From Bacillota bacterium (GTDB lineage: Bacteria; Bacillota; Limnochordia; Darwinibacteriales; Darwinibacteriaceae): DNA of 39,827 nt. Position numbers and translations under genes: made by a program. Where the stretch lies: the NCBI GenBank assembly GCA_012837925.1, contig DUQE01000048.1:1-39827 (forward strand), given 5' to 3'. This document shows positions 1-9,496 of this stretch, in pieces; within the stretch, counting starts at the first letter, position 1, and each line of letters starts with the position of its first letter. A model generated the notes under the pieces. The model ran no database searches. It was not told the DNA's origin and was given only the letters and a program-made list of their open reading frames with translations.

Positions 1-30
1 CCTGCCGTTGAGGTTGAGGAACAAGAGTAA
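1..30 (+). CDS. 3' end of a gene upstream of clpP, probably trigger factor (partial)
   Basis: The first nine codons of the window are open in frame 1 and end in TAA, giving an acidic tail PAVEVEEQE. Trigger factor (tig) commonly sits directly upstream of clpP-clpX and often ends in an acidic tail, so tig is the likely identity. This is inference from gene order; nine residues cannot identify a family. The stop lies 29 bases before the clpP start, and no terminator is visible between them, so the two genes are probably co-transcribed. Confidence 0.4.
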   Translation, partial: PAVEVEEQE

Positions 31-59
31 AATCAACGTAATAGAAAGGCGGGAGACAA

Positions 60-668
60 TTGAGTGTTTTAGTCCCAATGGTTGTAGAACAGACAAATCG
101 AGGAGAGCGGGCCTTCGACATTTACTCCCGGCTCCTAAAAGATCGCATCATCTTCATCGGTGGTCCCATCGATGATCAGGTGGCAAATCTTGTTATTGCA
201 CAGTTGTTGTTCTTAGAGTCCGAAGATCCTGACAAGGATATCCACTTGTATATTAACAGTCCAGGTGGGGTAATCTATTCCGGATTGGCAATTTACGATA
301 CGATGCAGTACATCAAGGCCGATGTTTCCACGATTTGCGTGGGCATGGCCGCCAGTATGGCTGCTCTCCTGCTCGCTGCAGGAGCCGATGGAAAACGTTA
401 CGCTCTACCGAATTCTCGAATCATGATTCATCAACCCCTAGGGGGAGCACAAGGTCAGGCCAGCCAGATTGAGATTCAAGCCAAGGAAATCTTGTTCCTG
501 AAGAGCCAGGTTAACAAGATCCTGCAACACCATACTGGCCAGCCACTGGCGAGAATTGAACAAGACACAGACCGTGATTACTACATGACTGCTCAAAGCG
601 CACAAGAGTACGGTTTGATCGACGGTGTGCTAACGAAGCACCAGACTGGGAACAAGGACAACATGTAG
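60..668 (+). CDS. clpP: ATP-dependent Clp protease proteolytic subunit ClpP
   Basis: Serine peptidase subunit that forms the barrel-shaped cytosolic Clp protease and degrades substrates unfolded and fed in by ClpX or another Clp ATPase. The 202-residue length is normal. The catalytic triad is visible: Ser99 in GMAASMAA, His124 in MIHQP and Asp173 in the DTDRDYY segment, spaced as in the family. The start is a TTG preceded by GGCGGGAG, giving [11 protein letters not shown], which matches the usual ClpP N-terminus. clpX follows after 41 bases in the same direction, and the pair ends at a strong terminator. The identification is secure; only the TTG start is inferred. Confidence 0.98.
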   Translation: MSVLVPMVVEQTNRGERAFDIYSRLLKDRIIFIGGPIDDQVANLVIAQLLFLESEDPDKDIHLYINSPGGVIYSGLAIYDTMQYIKADVSTICVGMAASMAALLLAAGADGKRYALPNSRIMIHQPLGGAQGQASQIEIQAKEILFLKSQVNKILQHHTGQPLARIEQDTDRDYYMTAQSAQEYGLIDGVLTKHQTGNKDNM

Positions 669-709
669 CAATGGATAACAGACCGTGACGAGTGAGGTGG
701 GGTGATTAG

Positions 710-1972
710 ATGTTCAAATTTGGCGATGAAAAAGGACAGTTAAAGTGTTCTTTTTGCGGGAAGATGCAAGAGCAGGTTAAGAAGCTCATCGCCGGACCAG
801 GGGTCTATATTTGTGACGAATGTATAGAGCTCTGTAACGAGATCATCGAAGAAGAGTTCACCGAGGACCATGATATTGAACTGGATAGCGTTCCTAAGCC
901 AAAAGAGATTAGGGCAGCGCTAGATGAATACGTGATTGGGCAAGACGAAGCCAAAAAAGCACTGTCGGTGGCTGTCTATAATCATTACAAACGTATCAAG
1001 AGTAATGAGAAGACGGACGACGTTGAGTTACAGAAAAGTAACATACTCATGCTTGGACCAACCGGAAGTGGAAAGACGTTCTTGGCCCAGACTTTGGCGA
1101 AGATTCTCAATGTACCCTTTGCCATTGCCGACGCAACAAGTCTGACAGAGGCAGGCTATGTGGGAGAAGACGTGGAAAACATCCTCCTCAAGCTGATTCA
1201 AGCAGCTGATTATGATGTGGAACGGGCTGAGCTCGGGATCATCTACGTCGATGAGATTGACAAGATTGCTCGCAAGTCTGAGAATCCATCGATTACCCGG
1301 GATGTATCTGGCGAAGGTGTCCAACAGGCGCTCTTGAAGATTCTCGAAGGAACGGTAGCCAGCGTTCCGCCGCAGGGTGGACGCAAACACCCCCATCAAG
1401 AATTCATCCAGATCGACACGACGAACATTTTGTTCATTTGTGGTGGCGCCTTTGATGGGCTTGAGAAGATCATCGAACGCAGAATCGGGCATAAGACAAT
1501 CGGCTTTGGTGCTGATGTGATGACCCGGGAAGAGAAGAAAATTGGCGATATTTTGCGCCAGAACATGCCTGAGGATCTGTTGCGCTATGGGTTGATCCCC
1601 GAGTTTATCGGCCGTGTCCCCGTAGTATGCACTCTCGATGCTTTGGATGAAGAAGCTCTGATTCAGATTCTCACCGAGCCCAAGAATGCTTTGGTCAAAC
1701 AGTTCCAGAAGCTTCTGCAAATGGACGGAGTGGTTCTGGAGTTCGAACCCGAAGCTCTGCGTATGATTGCAGCCAAGGCTTTGGAGCAGAAGACTGGGGC
1801 GAGAGGTTTGCGCACTGTTGTTGAGGGAATCATGCTGGATGTCATGTATAACGTGCCGTCTGAAGAACATGTTTCCAAGTGTGTGATCACTCGTGGTTCT
1901 GTGGAGAAGGAAGAACAGCCTTTGATTGTGCGAAGCAAATCGAAGGGCAAGGGAAAAGAAGAAAGCGCTTAA
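710..1972 (+). CDS. clpX: ATP-dependent Clp protease ATP-binding subunit ClpX
   Basis: AAA+ unfoldase that recognises substrates and threads them into ClpP. The N-terminal zinc-binding domain has CSFC and CDEC pairs (Cys13, Cys16, Cys35, Cys38). Walker A is GPTGSGKT at about 116-123, Walker B is IIYVDEID at about 177-184, and the pore loop GYVGED lies near 149. The ClpP-docking IGF loop is present (HKTIGFGAD), and sensor 2 appears as GARGLR near residue 365. At 420 residues the protein is full length. ATG start behind GAGGTGGGGTG. It is the second gene of the clpP-clpX unit, which ends at the terminator just downstream. Confidence 0.98.
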   Translation: MFKFGDEKGQLKCSFCGKMQEQVKKLIAGPGVYICDECIELCNEIIEEEFTEDHDIELDSVPKPKEIRAALDEYVIGQDEAKKALSVAVYNHYKRIKSNEKTDDVELQKSNILMLGPTGSGKTFLAQTLAKILNVPFAIADATSLTEAGYVGEDVENILLKLIQAADYDVERAELGIIYVDEIDKIARKSENPSITRDVSGEGVQQALLKILEGTVASVPPQGGRKHPHQEFIQIDTTNILFICGGAFDGLEKIIERRIGHKTIGFGADVMTREEKKIGDILRQNMPEDLLRYGLIPEFIGRVPVVCTLDALDEEALIQILTEPKNALVKQFQKLLQMDGVVLEFEPEALRMIAAKALEQKTGARGLRTVVEGIMLDVMYNVPSEEHVSKCVITRGSVEKEEQPLIVRSKSKGKGKEESA

Positions 1973-1997
1973 CGCTAACAAGAACTATAGATTTATC

Positions 1998-2033
1998 AAG
2001 GATAAGTCCGTATCTAGGACTTATCCTTTTTCT
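1998..2033 (+). terminator. Intrinsic terminator after clpX
   Basis: A perfect 12-bp stem, AAGGATAAGTCC with GGACTTATCCTT, encloses a 7-base loop and is followed by a run of T. It starts 25 bases after the clpX stop and separates clpP-clpX from lonB. A weak -10 (CATAAT at 2044) sits just after it, so lonB may have its own promoter. Confidence 0.9.
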
Positions 2034-2078
2034 ATCCTCCGGGCATAATAGGAGAGTAAGTCTCGGAGAGGAGTGATA

Positions 2079-3782
2079 ATGATAATGGGAATTCTCGGAT
2101 TGATCAATCTGTTTTTTGCTATTGTCATTGGTCTGTACTTTTGGAATCTCCTTCGGCAACAGCAGGGAAGCAAATCCGCTGTTGATCGAGAATCAAGGAA
2201 AGAAATGGACAGGTTAAACCGCCTCAAGTCCATCTCGCTGACGGAGCCTTTGTCAGAAGTGACTCGGCCACGTGATTTTCGCGAGATCATTGGACAAGAT
2301 GACGGGCTCAAGGCTCTGAGGGCAGCGCTTTGCGGACCAAATCCTCAACATGTCATTGTTTATGGCCCACCGGGTGTAGGCAAGACGGCAGCTGCACGGG
2401 TTGTGCTAGAAGAGGCCAAGGCGAATCCGTTGTCTCCTTTCAGACAAGACGCTGTATTTGTCGAAGTTGACGCTACAACAGCTCGTTTTGATGAGCGCGG
2501 GATAGCCGATCCTCTCATGGGGTCTGTCCATGATCCGATCTACCAAGGGGCAGGTCCCCTCGGAGTAGCAGGTATCCCTCAACCCAAGCCCGGGGCCGTT
2601 ACCAAGGCGCATGGAGGCGTGTTATTTATTGACGAGATCGGGGAACTCCATCCCACCCAGTTGAACAAGTTGCTGAAGGTTTTGGAGGACCGCAAGGTCT
2701 TTCTTGATAGCGCTTACTACTCCTCCGAAGACCCCAATATTCCCGCGCACATTCACGAGATCTTTGAAAACGGTCTCCCGGCCGACTTTCGACTCATCGG
2801 TGCCACAACCCGGATGTCGTCTGAGCTTCCCCCCGCGCTACGATCACGCTGCTTAGAGGTGTACTTCCGCAACCTAAGTTCTGAAGAAATCGGCGTGATC
2901 GCGTCAAACGCTGCATCCAAGATTCATTACCCTATGAGTCTGGAAGCGCTCGAAGAGATCAAACGTTTCGCCAGTAATGGGAGGGACGCGGTGAACATTG
3001 TACAGATTGCTGCTGGTGTTGTCACAGGTGAGGGGCGCAAATCCATAGAGAAGGCCGATGTTGAGTGGGTTCTCAGCTGCGGTCAGTACGCACCAAGGCC
3101 CCAGAGTCACGTGCGGAAGGAACCTACCGTGGGAGTCGTCAACGGACTCGCCATGTATGGTCCCAACATGGGTACGGTGATAGAGGTAGAGGCTACTGCA
3201 ATCCCGGTGGAACCAAATCAAGGTAAGACGCAGGTAACAGGTGTCATGGAGGAGGAAGAGTTCGGGAGGCAGGGGCGAACCATGCGACGTCGGTCGCAGG
3301 CTCGCTGTTCTGTAGATAATGTCTTAACAGTCTTAAAGTCCTGCCTGGGGCTAAGACCACAGGACTATGATATTCACATCAACTTTCCTGGTGGAATACC
3401 GGTTGATGGACCTTCTGCAGGGATTAGTATGGTCACCGCCGTGGCTTCAGCGTTGACCAATCGACCAGTAACGAGTCTTGTGGCTATGACGGGAGAAGTG
3501 ACGATTCATGGTTTGGTGAAGCCTGTGGGTGGTGTTGTGCCCAAAGTTCGGGCAGCTCTGGAATCGGGCATTACCAAGGTGCTGATTCCTGCAGACAACT
3601 GGCAAGAAATTTTCGAGACTCTTGAAGGTGTCGAAGTCGTCCCAGTTGAGAAGATAACAGATGTCCTGGATCATGTGTTATTGCATTCCCATAGAGAGCA
3701 GATGTCACCAACTGCATCCCTAAGGAGACCGAGTGACTTATTAGGAGCCTCTCCCAAAATCTCTCCGGGGATAATTCCCTGA
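2079..3782 (+). CDS. lonB: ATP-dependent protease LonB (Bacillus type, membrane-anchored)
   Basis: AAA+ Lon-family protease with one N-terminal membrane helix (LINLFFAIVIGLYFW), an ATPase domain (Walker A GPPGVGKT near 98-105, Walker B VLFIDEIGEL) and a C-terminal Lon peptidase domain. The peptidase shows DGPSAGI, with the catalytic serine, and VKPVGGVVPKV, with the catalytic lysine. It aligns by eye along its length with Bacillus subtilis LonB, which is expressed in the forespore. The ORF track starts at GTG 2073, but that codon lies inside the ribosome binding site GGAGAGGAG, so ATG 2079 (or 2085) is preferred. lonA follows. A lonB gene suits an endospore-forming lineage but does not prove sporulation. 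Confidence 0.95.
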   Translation: MIMGILGLINLFFAIVIGLYFWNLLRQQQGSKSAVDRESRKEMDRLNRLKSISLTEPLSEVTRPRDFREIIGQDDGLKALRAALCGPNPQHVIVYGPPGVGKTAAARVVLEEAKANPLSPFRQDAVFVEVDATTARFDERGIADPLMGSVHDPIYQGAGPLGVAGIPQPKPGAVTKAHGGVLFIDEIGELHPTQLNKLLKVLEDRKVFLDSAYYSSEDPNIPAHIHEIFENGLPADFRLIGATTRMSSELPPALRSRCLEVYFRNLSSEEIGVIASNAASKIHYPMSLEALEEIKRFASNGRDAVNIVQIAAGVVTGEGRKSIEKADVEWVLSCGQYAPRPQSHVRKEPTVGVVNGLAMYGPNMGTVIEVEATAIPVEPNQGKTQVTGVMEEEEFGRQGRTMRRRSQARCSVDNVLTVLKSCLGLRPQDYDIHINFPGGIPVDGPSAGISMVTAVASALTNRPVTSLVAMTGEVTIHGLVKPVGGVVPKVRAALESGITKVLIPADNWQEIFETLEGVEVVPVEKITDVLDHVLLHSHREQMSPTASLRRPSDLLGASPKISPGIIP

Positions 3783-3794
3783 TTTTCCAAACTA

Positions 3795-3803
3795 TGATAC
3801 AAT
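3795..3803 (+). promoter_or_regulatory. Candidate extended -10 promoter for lonA
   Basis: TGATACAAT forms an extended -10 element (TGn plus TACAAT), 33 bases before the chosen lonA start. No convincing -35 is visible, which extended -10 promoters can do without. It would let lonA be expressed independently of lonB. Confidence 0.5.
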
Positions 3804-3835
3804 GAATGTACATCATGAAATCTGGGGGTGTAGAA

Positions 3836-6247
3836 ATGGTACAACAAACTATGGCAAGATCTCTTCCGTTGCTACCTCTCCGTGGAACGCTGGTGTTTCC
3901 TCACATGGTGACACCGCTCGAAGTGGGGCGTGAACGCTCCATCGAAGCCGTTGAGCAGAGCATGCTCAGAGACGGGCGTATTGTCTTGGCAGCACAGCAT
4001 CAGTTGGCCGTGGAAGATCCGCAGCCTGAAGATATTTATAGTGTCGGTACTCTCTGTGAGATCAAACAGCTCCTGAAGGTACCCGAAGGCCAAATCCGAG
4101 TCTTAGTGGAAGGCCTTGCTAGAGTTACATTAGACCATATTGATGATGCTGACGGGTATTATGAAGTATTTGTGACAGAAGTCCCTGAGACAAACGGAGA
4201 CATGGACAACTATGAACGCGAGGCGCTTATGCGCATTGTTCGCGATGAATTTGAGAAGTATGTGAGGCTCAGCAAGAAAATTCCTGCTGAAGTGCTAATG
4301 TCGGTGAGCAGCATTGACGATATTCATCGTTTTGCTGACACAATTGCCAGTCAAATGAACGTGATGTTCAAGGAAAAGCAAGACTTACTTGAGATCTTTC
4401 CCGTTGATAAGCGACTTGAGGCTATCCTCGGGCTACTCTACCGCGAGGGAGAAATTCTTGGCCTAGAGAAGAGTATCCAGCAACGGGTGCGCAAACAGAT
4501 GGAAAAGGCCCAGCGGGAATACTATCTCCGCGAGCAAATCAAAGCCATCCAAGTTGAACTGGGTGAACGGGATGAAAAAGGAAGCAGCGAGATTGAAGAA
4601 CTCAAGGAAAAACTAGAAAAAGGCAAGCTTCCGAAAGAAGCGAAAGCCAAGGTTCTGCATGAAATCCATCGCTTAGAACGCATGGCGCCTATGGCCGCCG
4701 AAGCTACTGTTGTGCGCAATTATATTGATTGGATGCTATCTTTGCCATGGTCAAAACGGACGAAAGACCGTTTAGATCTGAATTTGGCTGAGGAACTCCT
4801 TGATCGTGATCATTACGGTCTCGAAAAAGTCAAAGAGCGTATTCTAGAGTTCTTGGCTGTTCGTCAATTGACAAAATCGTCGAAGGGGCCAATTCTGTGC
4901 TTGGTCGGTCCACCTGGAGTGGGTAAGACCTCGCTGGCACAATCGGTGGGATCGGCATTGAATCGTAACTTCTCCCGCCTTTCGTTAGGCGGTGTACGTG
5001 ATGAGGCCGAAATTCGAGGCCATCGCCGCACGTATATTGGATCGATGCCTGGACGTATTATCCAGACCATGAAAACGGTGGGAAGCCTCAACCCCGTAAT
5101 CGTCCTGGACGAAGTCGATAAACTCGCTTCGGACTTTAGGGGAGATCCTGCCTCTGCGCTCTTGGAGGTACTTGATCCTGAGCAGAACAACCGCTTTGGT
5201 GATCATTACCTGGAAGTTCCCTTTGACCTGTCTGAGGTACTCTTTATTACAACAGCCAATGTCCTGCATTCCATTCCGGCCCCTTTGAGAGACCGAATGG
5301 AGGTCATTGAGATTCCTGGGTATACCGAGTATGAGAAGTTCGAGATTGCGAAGCGTCATCTCTGGCCTAAACAGCTCGAGAACAACGGTCTTCGAGAAGA
5401 CCAGCTTCAGATTTCGGACAATACAATTTACAAGATCATCAGTGAGTACACCAAAGAAGCTGGAGTGCGTACGCTAGAACGACGACTTGGCACGGTGTGC
5501 CGCAAGGTTGCCACTGAAATTGTGAAGGGACAGATCACCAGCGCCCGGGTCAATGTCAGTAACTTGCACAAGTATCTAGGAGCGCCGCGTTACTTGCATA
5601 GCCAGGTTAATCTCGAAGACAAGGTTGGTGTCGCCACCGGCTTGGCGTTTACACAGGTGGGCGGAGAGACGCTAACGATTGAGGTCACTGTTGTCGATGG
5701 AAAAGGAAAGTTGACTTTAACGGGTAAGCTCGGCGAGGTCATGCAGGAATCTGCGCAAGCTGCATTAAGCTATCTGCGTTCTCGTGCCGTGGAACTTGGC
5801 ATCGATCCGAAGTTTCATGAGTGCAAGGACATTCATATGCATATTCCAGAAGGAGCGATTCCCAAGGATGGTCCATCGGCTGGTATCACGATTGCGACAG
5901 CTCTGGCCAGCGCCTTGACCAATCGGCCAGTGCGGCATGATCTGTCCATGACGGGAGAGATCACGCTCCGGGGCAGAGTGCTTCCTATCGGAGGAGTAAA
6001 GGAGAAACTCTTAGCAGCCCATCGAGCAGGGATCACCCATGTCTTATTGCCTGTTGAAAACGAGAAAGACTTAGAAGAGATTCCAGCTAGCGTGTTATCG
6101 AAGTTGAAAATCTCCCTGGTGGAGCATATGGATGAGGTCTTAGCACACGCTCTCTACGCAGAGTCTGTGAGCGAGCAACCTTTACCTTTTGTTGTGCCCG
6201 ATGTACCACCAGTGGTGAATGACGAGACGTGGATGGGAGATCAGTAA
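3836..6247 (+). CDS. lon: ATP-dependent protease La (LonA)
   Basis: Soluble cytosolic Lon protease that degrades misfolded and regulatory proteins. It has an N-terminal substrate-binding LON domain ([13 protein letters not shown]), a coiled-coil helical region near 225-290, an AAA+ module (Walker [10 protein letters not shown] near 358-366, Walker [11 protein letters not shown]) and a C-terminal Ser-Lys peptidase (DGPSAGIT; lysine in [12 protein letters not shown]). The 803-residue length is typical. The track begins at ATG 3806, but ATG 3836 lies behind GGGGGTG and gives the standard [17 protein letters not shown] start. ysxC follows by one base, as in Bacillus. Confidence 0.97.
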   Translation: MVQQTMARSLPLLPLRGTLVFPHMVTPLEVGRERSIEAVEQSMLRDGRIVLAAQHQLAVEDPQPEDIYSVGTLCEIKQLLKVPEGQIRVLVEGLARVTLDHIDDADGYYEVFVTEVPETNGDMDNYEREALMRIVRDEFEKYVRLSKKIPAEVLMSVSSIDDIHRFADTIASQMNVMFKEKQDLLEIFPVDKRLEAILGLLYREGEILGLEKSIQQRVRKQMEKAQREYYLREQIKAIQVELGERDEKGSSEIEELKEKLEKGKLPKEAKAKVLHEIHRLERMAPMAAEATVVRNYIDWMLSLPWSKRTKDRLDLNLAEELLDRDHYGLEKVKERILEFLAVRQLTKSSKGPILCLVGPPGVGKTSLAQSVGSALNRNFSRLSLGGVRDEAEIRGHRRTYIGSMPGRIIQTMKTVGSLNPVIVLDEVDKLASDFRGDPASALLEVLDPEQNNRFGDHYLEVPFDLSEVLFITTANVLHSIPAPLRDRMEVIEIPGYTEYEKFEIAKRHLWPKQLENNGLREDQLQISDNTIYKIISEYTKEAGVRTLERRLGTVCRKVATEIVKGQITSARVNVSNLHKYLGAPRYLHSQVNLEDKVGVATGLAFTQVGGETLTIEVTVVDGKGKLTLTGKLGEVMQESAQAALSYLRSRAVELGIDPKFHECKDIHMHIPEGAIPKDGPSAGITIATALASALTNRPVRHDLSMTGEITLRGRVLPIGGVKEKLLAAHRAGITHVLLPVENEKDLEEIPASVLSKLKISLVEHMDEVLAHALYAESVSEQPLPFVVPDVPPVVNDETWMGDQ

Positions 6248-6248
6248 T

Positions 6249-6824
6249 ATGGCTCTCAACTTGCATAACGCAGAATTCTTGACCAGTGCGGTGAACCAGC
6301 AGGGCTATCCACCGCACGGTCTCAAAGAGATTGCTCTAGTGGGGCGATCCAATGTGGGCAAATCGTCCCTTATCAACACCCTGGTGGGTCGTAAAAAGTT
6401 TGCCCGAACCTCCAACCAACCGGGAAGAACACAGACCATCAATTTCTATCGCGTGGACACGCTCTGCCTTGTGGACCTGCCCGGCTATGGATTTGCCAAG
6501 GTGCCAGAGGGGGTTCGAAAAAAGTGGGGTCCCATGATTGAAGGTTATCTTACGGGCCGCCCAAATTTGGTGGGAGTGCTCCATCTCGTTGATGTACGTC
6601 ACAAACCTACTGCGGACGATCAGACGATGAATTCGTGGTTACGCGAGATGGACATGCCCTATGTCCTCATTGCGACCAAAGTCGACAAGATTAGCCGCGG
6701 AAAGTATGGCCAACACTCCAAAGTGATCAGGGAGTGTCTAGGAGTCGATCCAATACTCTTTTCGGCTGAAAGCCGCCAAGGAAGGGAACAGGTCTTGGTG
6801 CTGATCCATGATATGATGGCATGA
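6249..6824 (+). CDS. ysxC: Ribosome biogenesis GTP-binding protein YsxC/EngB
   Basis: Essential TrmE-Era-EngA family GTPase that assists assembly of the large ribosomal subunit. GTPase motifs are in order: G1 GRSNVGKSS, G2 threonine in GRTQT, G3 DLPGYG, G4 TKVDK and G5 SAE. The protein is 191 residues, normal for the family. The track start at 6219 lies within lonA; ATG 6249 sits 9 bases after GGGAG and one base after the lonA stop, so the two are translationally close and almost certainly co-transcribed. The order lonA-ysxC is conserved in many Firmicutes. Confidence 0.95.
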   Translation: MALNLHNAEFLTSAVNQQGYPPHGLKEIALVGRSNVGKSSLINTLVGRKKFARTSNQPGRTQTINFYRVDTLCLVDLPGYGFAKVPEGVRKKWGPMIEGYLTGRPNLVGVLHLVDVRHKPTADDQTMNSWLREMDMPYVLIATKVDKISRGKYGQHSKVIRECLGVDPILFSAESRQGREQVLVLIHDMMA

Positions 6825-6929
6825 TCTTAAGTCGGCGGAAGTTCTATACCAATTTTCTGGAAATCGGACAGGATATTGCCTTTGTGTAAAGAATTAATCC
6901 TTAATTGTCATGGGGATGGGGGTGTTTCT

Positions 6930-8123
6930 GTGCTACAGAGGGATTCTAAACGAGTCCACTTCAATATGTACGTCGTGATCGTACTCACCATCGTTTTAGG
7001 GGTCGTCTTTTACCGCGGGTTTGACAAGTTTAACTGGCTTGTCGCGTTGTTTTTTACTGCTCTTTCCATTTTCCTGAAGGAGAGCGTAGTGAATGTGGAC
7101 GAGCGTAGTGACATGTCCCTTGGTATCACTGTGATCCTCCCTATGATTTATCTTTGTGGTGCTACTCCAGCTATGCTTATCTCTGCGTCCAAGGGCATCT
7201 ATGATGGATTGCGATACAAGAAATCATGGCAGCGTACGATGTTCAACTCGGCTCAGTTTGCCCTTTCAACCCTCTTGGCCGGCATCACAATCGAGTATTT
7301 GGCTAGTCTGTGGGGAGAGACAGGTATCGGCGGTGTTCTTGCCATGTCTGTTGCGACCATCGTGTACATGTTCTTCAACAAGGGGCTAGTGGCTCGGATT
7401 GGTGCTGTTCGAAGAGGAATTCCTTGGCGGACGGAAATGGCAGCCAGACTGGGGACCGGTTTTTATAGCCATGTGACAAGTGGGTTTATCGGGATTCTCT
7501 TTACTTTCTTTATCATGAGCTACGGCTATTGGGGTATGATTGTCTTCTCGGCCCTCGTTGTTAACTTGTCAACCTTGTTGAAAGCAGCCGCCGATGTGCA
7601 TGTTGAACGTGGGCAGAGGAAGAAACTCCAGGAAGAACTAGTTATTGATGAGATGACCGGAGCCTACAATTTCCGGTACTTGAACAACTGGCTGAATGAT
7701 CCGTCGGAAACAGAACTGGCCCTGTTGTTCATGGACATTGATGACTTTGCCATTTTCAACAATACTTATGGACATGCAGAAGGCGATAAGGTGTTGCGCC
7801 TACTTGTGGAGAAAATTAAGGAGAGTATCCGATCCGAGGATCAAGTCATTCGTTACGGTGGTGACGAGTTTGTCGTGTTCTTGCACGGCATGGATGCCGA
7901 AGGAGCTAGGCAAGTGGCTGATCGCATCATGGATAATTTGGCTACCGTGAGCAATCCAAGGTGGAAGGAACCCCTTACAGTTTCGTTGGGGATTGCAGCT
8001 ATGCCGCAACATACTAGGGATAAGCGTCAACTGTTGCTGTTTGCCGATCAAGCGATGTATCAAGCGAAGGAGTTCGGAAAAAATAATGCCAAAATGTGGA
8101 ATATAGCGAAGGACCCTGCCTAG
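6930..8123 (+). CDS. Membrane diguanylate cyclase, first of three tandem paralogs
   Basis: Makes cyclic di-GMP from two GTP. The N-terminal ~215 residues form roughly six to eight hydrophobic segments, followed by a short charged helix and a GGDEF domain. The domain shows DEMTGAYN, the metal-binding MDIDDF segment, the active-site GGDEF and an upstream RSED that fits the RxxD inhibitory site, so it should be active and product-inhibited. The sensor region carries ERSDMSLG and a W-R-FN-AQ pattern shared with both downstream paralogs; I cannot name this domain. The track start is TTG 6876, but GTG 6930 follows GGGATGGGGGTG closely and matches the paralog starts better. It ends at a terminator that overlaps its last codons. 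Confidence 0.9.
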   Translation: MLQRDSKRVHFNMYVVIVLTIVLGVVFYRGFDKFNWLVALFFTALSIFLKESVVNVDERSDMSLGITVILPMIYLCGATPAMLISASKGIYDGLRYKKSWQRTMFNSAQFALSTLLAGITIEYLASLWGETGIGGVLAMSVATIVYMFFNKGLVARIGAVRRGIPWRTEMAARLGTGFYSHVTSGFIGILFTFFIMSYGYWGMIVFSALVVNLSTLLKAAADVHVERGQRKKLQEELVIDEMTGAYNFRYLNNWLNDPSETELALLFMDIDDFAIFNNTYGHAEGDKVLRLLVEKIKESIRSEDQVIRYGGDEFVVFLHGMDAEGARQVADRIMDNLATVSNPRWKEPLTVSLGIAAMPQHTRDKRQLLLFADQAMYQAKEFGKNNAKMWNIAKDPA

Positions 8124-8138
8124 GCGGGAGTCCTTTTT
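8109..8138 (+). terminator. Intrinsic terminator overlapping the 3' end of the first cyclase gene
   Basis: AAGGACCCTGCC pairs with GGCGGGAGTCCTT (one bulged A, one G-T pair) and is followed by TTTTT. The stop codon TAG lies in the loop, so the hairpin is partly coding. It should separate the first cyclase from the second. Confidence 0.85.
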
Positions 8139-8191
8139 GTGTGCGTACGCAGGTCGTGTAGTGAACCACTGACTAGTCGCTGAGGGGACGT

Positions 8192-9379
8192 GTGCCAGTG
8201 AATACGCGGGTAAACTTGAATATCTACATTGTAACCATGATGACCGTGGTCTTGGGTGTCATATTCTACAGTGGATTTCGTGAAGCCAGTTGGCTTGTGA
8301 TGCTCATCTTTGCACTTCTGCAGATCTATTTAGCCGACGTAAAGGTACGTATTAGTGAGCGCACCGACGTTTCGCTGGGTGCTGCCGCTGTACTGCCCAT
8401 GGTTATCATGTGCGGCGTAACCCAATCGATGCTCATTTCTGTTCTTCTGGGCATCTATGATGGTGTGAAGGGTAAGAAAGAATGGCAACGTTCCATGTTC
8501 AATGCCGCGCAACTAGCCTTGTCAGCTTTGATGATGCGCTTGAGCTTTGTGTATGTTCGCGATGCATTGGCGGGCACTGGTTTTGAACTTGCAGTCGCGG
8601 CAATCGTGGCAACGGCGGTGTACATTGTCTTTAACATTGGGTTGGTGTGTCGCATGGCCGCTATCTCCAGGGGTGTTTCCTGGCTTGCTCACTTTAGACT
8701 AGTGTTTCCTCTCCTGATGTACAGTAGCTTTAGTAGCGGCTTTATTGGCATTATCTTTGCATTCTTTATCTTGAGTTATGAGTTCTGGGGACTGGTGGCC
8801 TTTTCCGTCCTCCTGATCAGCCTGTCGGGGCTACTGGAGGCTGCTGCAGCGGTCAGTGTGGAGCGGGAGCAGAGGAAGCAGCTCGAAGAAGAGCTGGTCA
8901 TTGATGAGATGACGGGTGCCTACAACTTCCGCTACTTGAATAACTGGCTCGGTGAGCCTTCGGGCGAAGCGATGAGTCTGCTGTTCATGGATATTGATGA
9001 CTTTGCTCTCTTCAATGATACCTACGGCCATGCTGAGGGCGACAAGGTTCTAGCGCTCTTGGTTGAGACGATCCGCAAGAGTGTGAGGGAAGACGATCAC
9101 GTCATTCGCTACGGCGGTGATGAGTTTGTGGTGCTATTGCGAGGGGTTGACGCAGAAGGAGCAAGGCGACTTGCAGGTCGCATTGTAAAGAACTTGACTC
9201 TGGTGACGACCCCTACCTGGAAGGAACCTATTACGGTCTCCCTCGGCATCGCGGTCAAACCTGAGCACACGAAGGATAAACGTCAGTTGCTCTTGTATGC
9301 CGACCAGGCGATGTACAAGGCTAAAGAGGCGGGTAAGAATAATGCACAAGTCTGGAGCGAAGTTCAGGACATCGCGTAG
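8192..9379 (+). CDS. Membrane diguanylate cyclase, second of three tandem paralogs
   Basis: Same architecture as the first paralog: a multi-spanning N-terminal region with ISERTDVSLG and a W-R-FN-AQ pattern, then a GGDEF domain with DEMTGAYN, MDIDDF, GGDEF and an RxxD site (REDD) five residues upstream. The 395-residue product should be an active, feedback-inhibited c-di-GMP synthase. GTG start at 8192 behind GAGGGGA. No hairpin is seen at its 3' end, unlike its two neighbours. Its DNA around the start of the GGDEF domain is nearly identical to that of the third copy, suggesting recent duplication or gene conversion between these two. Confidence 0.92.
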   Translation: MPVNTRVNLNIYIVTMMTVVLGVIFYSGFREASWLVMLIFALLQIYLADVKVRISERTDVSLGAAAVLPMVIMCGVTQSMLISVLLGIYDGVKGKKEWQRSMFNAAQLALSALMMRLSFVYVRDALAGTGFELAVAAIVATAVYIVFNIGLVCRMAAISRGVSWLAHFRLVFPLLMYSSFSSGFIGIIFAFFILSYEFWGLVAFSVLLISLSGLLEAAAAVSVEREQRKQLEEELVIDEMTGAYNFRYLNNWLGEPSGEAMSLLFMDIDDFALFNDTYGHAEGDKVLALLVETIRKSVREDDHVIRYGGDEFVVLLRGVDAEGARRLAGRIVKNLTLVTTPTWKEPITVSLGIAVKPEHTKDKRQLLLYADQAMYKAKEAGKNNAQVWSEVQDIA

Positions 9380-9434
9380 CATTCTAACAGGTATCATTCG
9401 CATCTTTTTTCACGAGCATCCCTCAACGAAGCAG

Positions 9435-9468
9435 GATATTGGGAAAAAGCAAAGAAATTACCAATATC
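9435..9468 (+). repeat. Inverted repeat between the second and third cyclase genes
   Basis: GATATTGG and CCAATATC form a perfect 8-bp inverted repeat with an 18-base A-rich loop, about 30 bases before the third cyclase. There is no T run after it, so it is not a clear terminator. It could be an operator or an RNA hairpin near the start region. Function unknown. Confidence 0.45.
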
Positions 9469-9496
9469 GGCGAGGTAGCGGTAAGGGGGTGTTGGC

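Noticed and set aside
1028-1981. 317-residue minus-strand ORF opposite clpX
   Set aside because: It lies fully on the opposite strand of a secure clpX gene, has no ribosome binding site of note and no recognisable motif; it is a shadow frame.
6825-6929. Possible c-di-GMP riboswitch upstream of the cyclase genes
   Set aside because: I looked here and at 9380-9496 for the conserved GEMM core and tetraloop-receptor sequences and did not find them.
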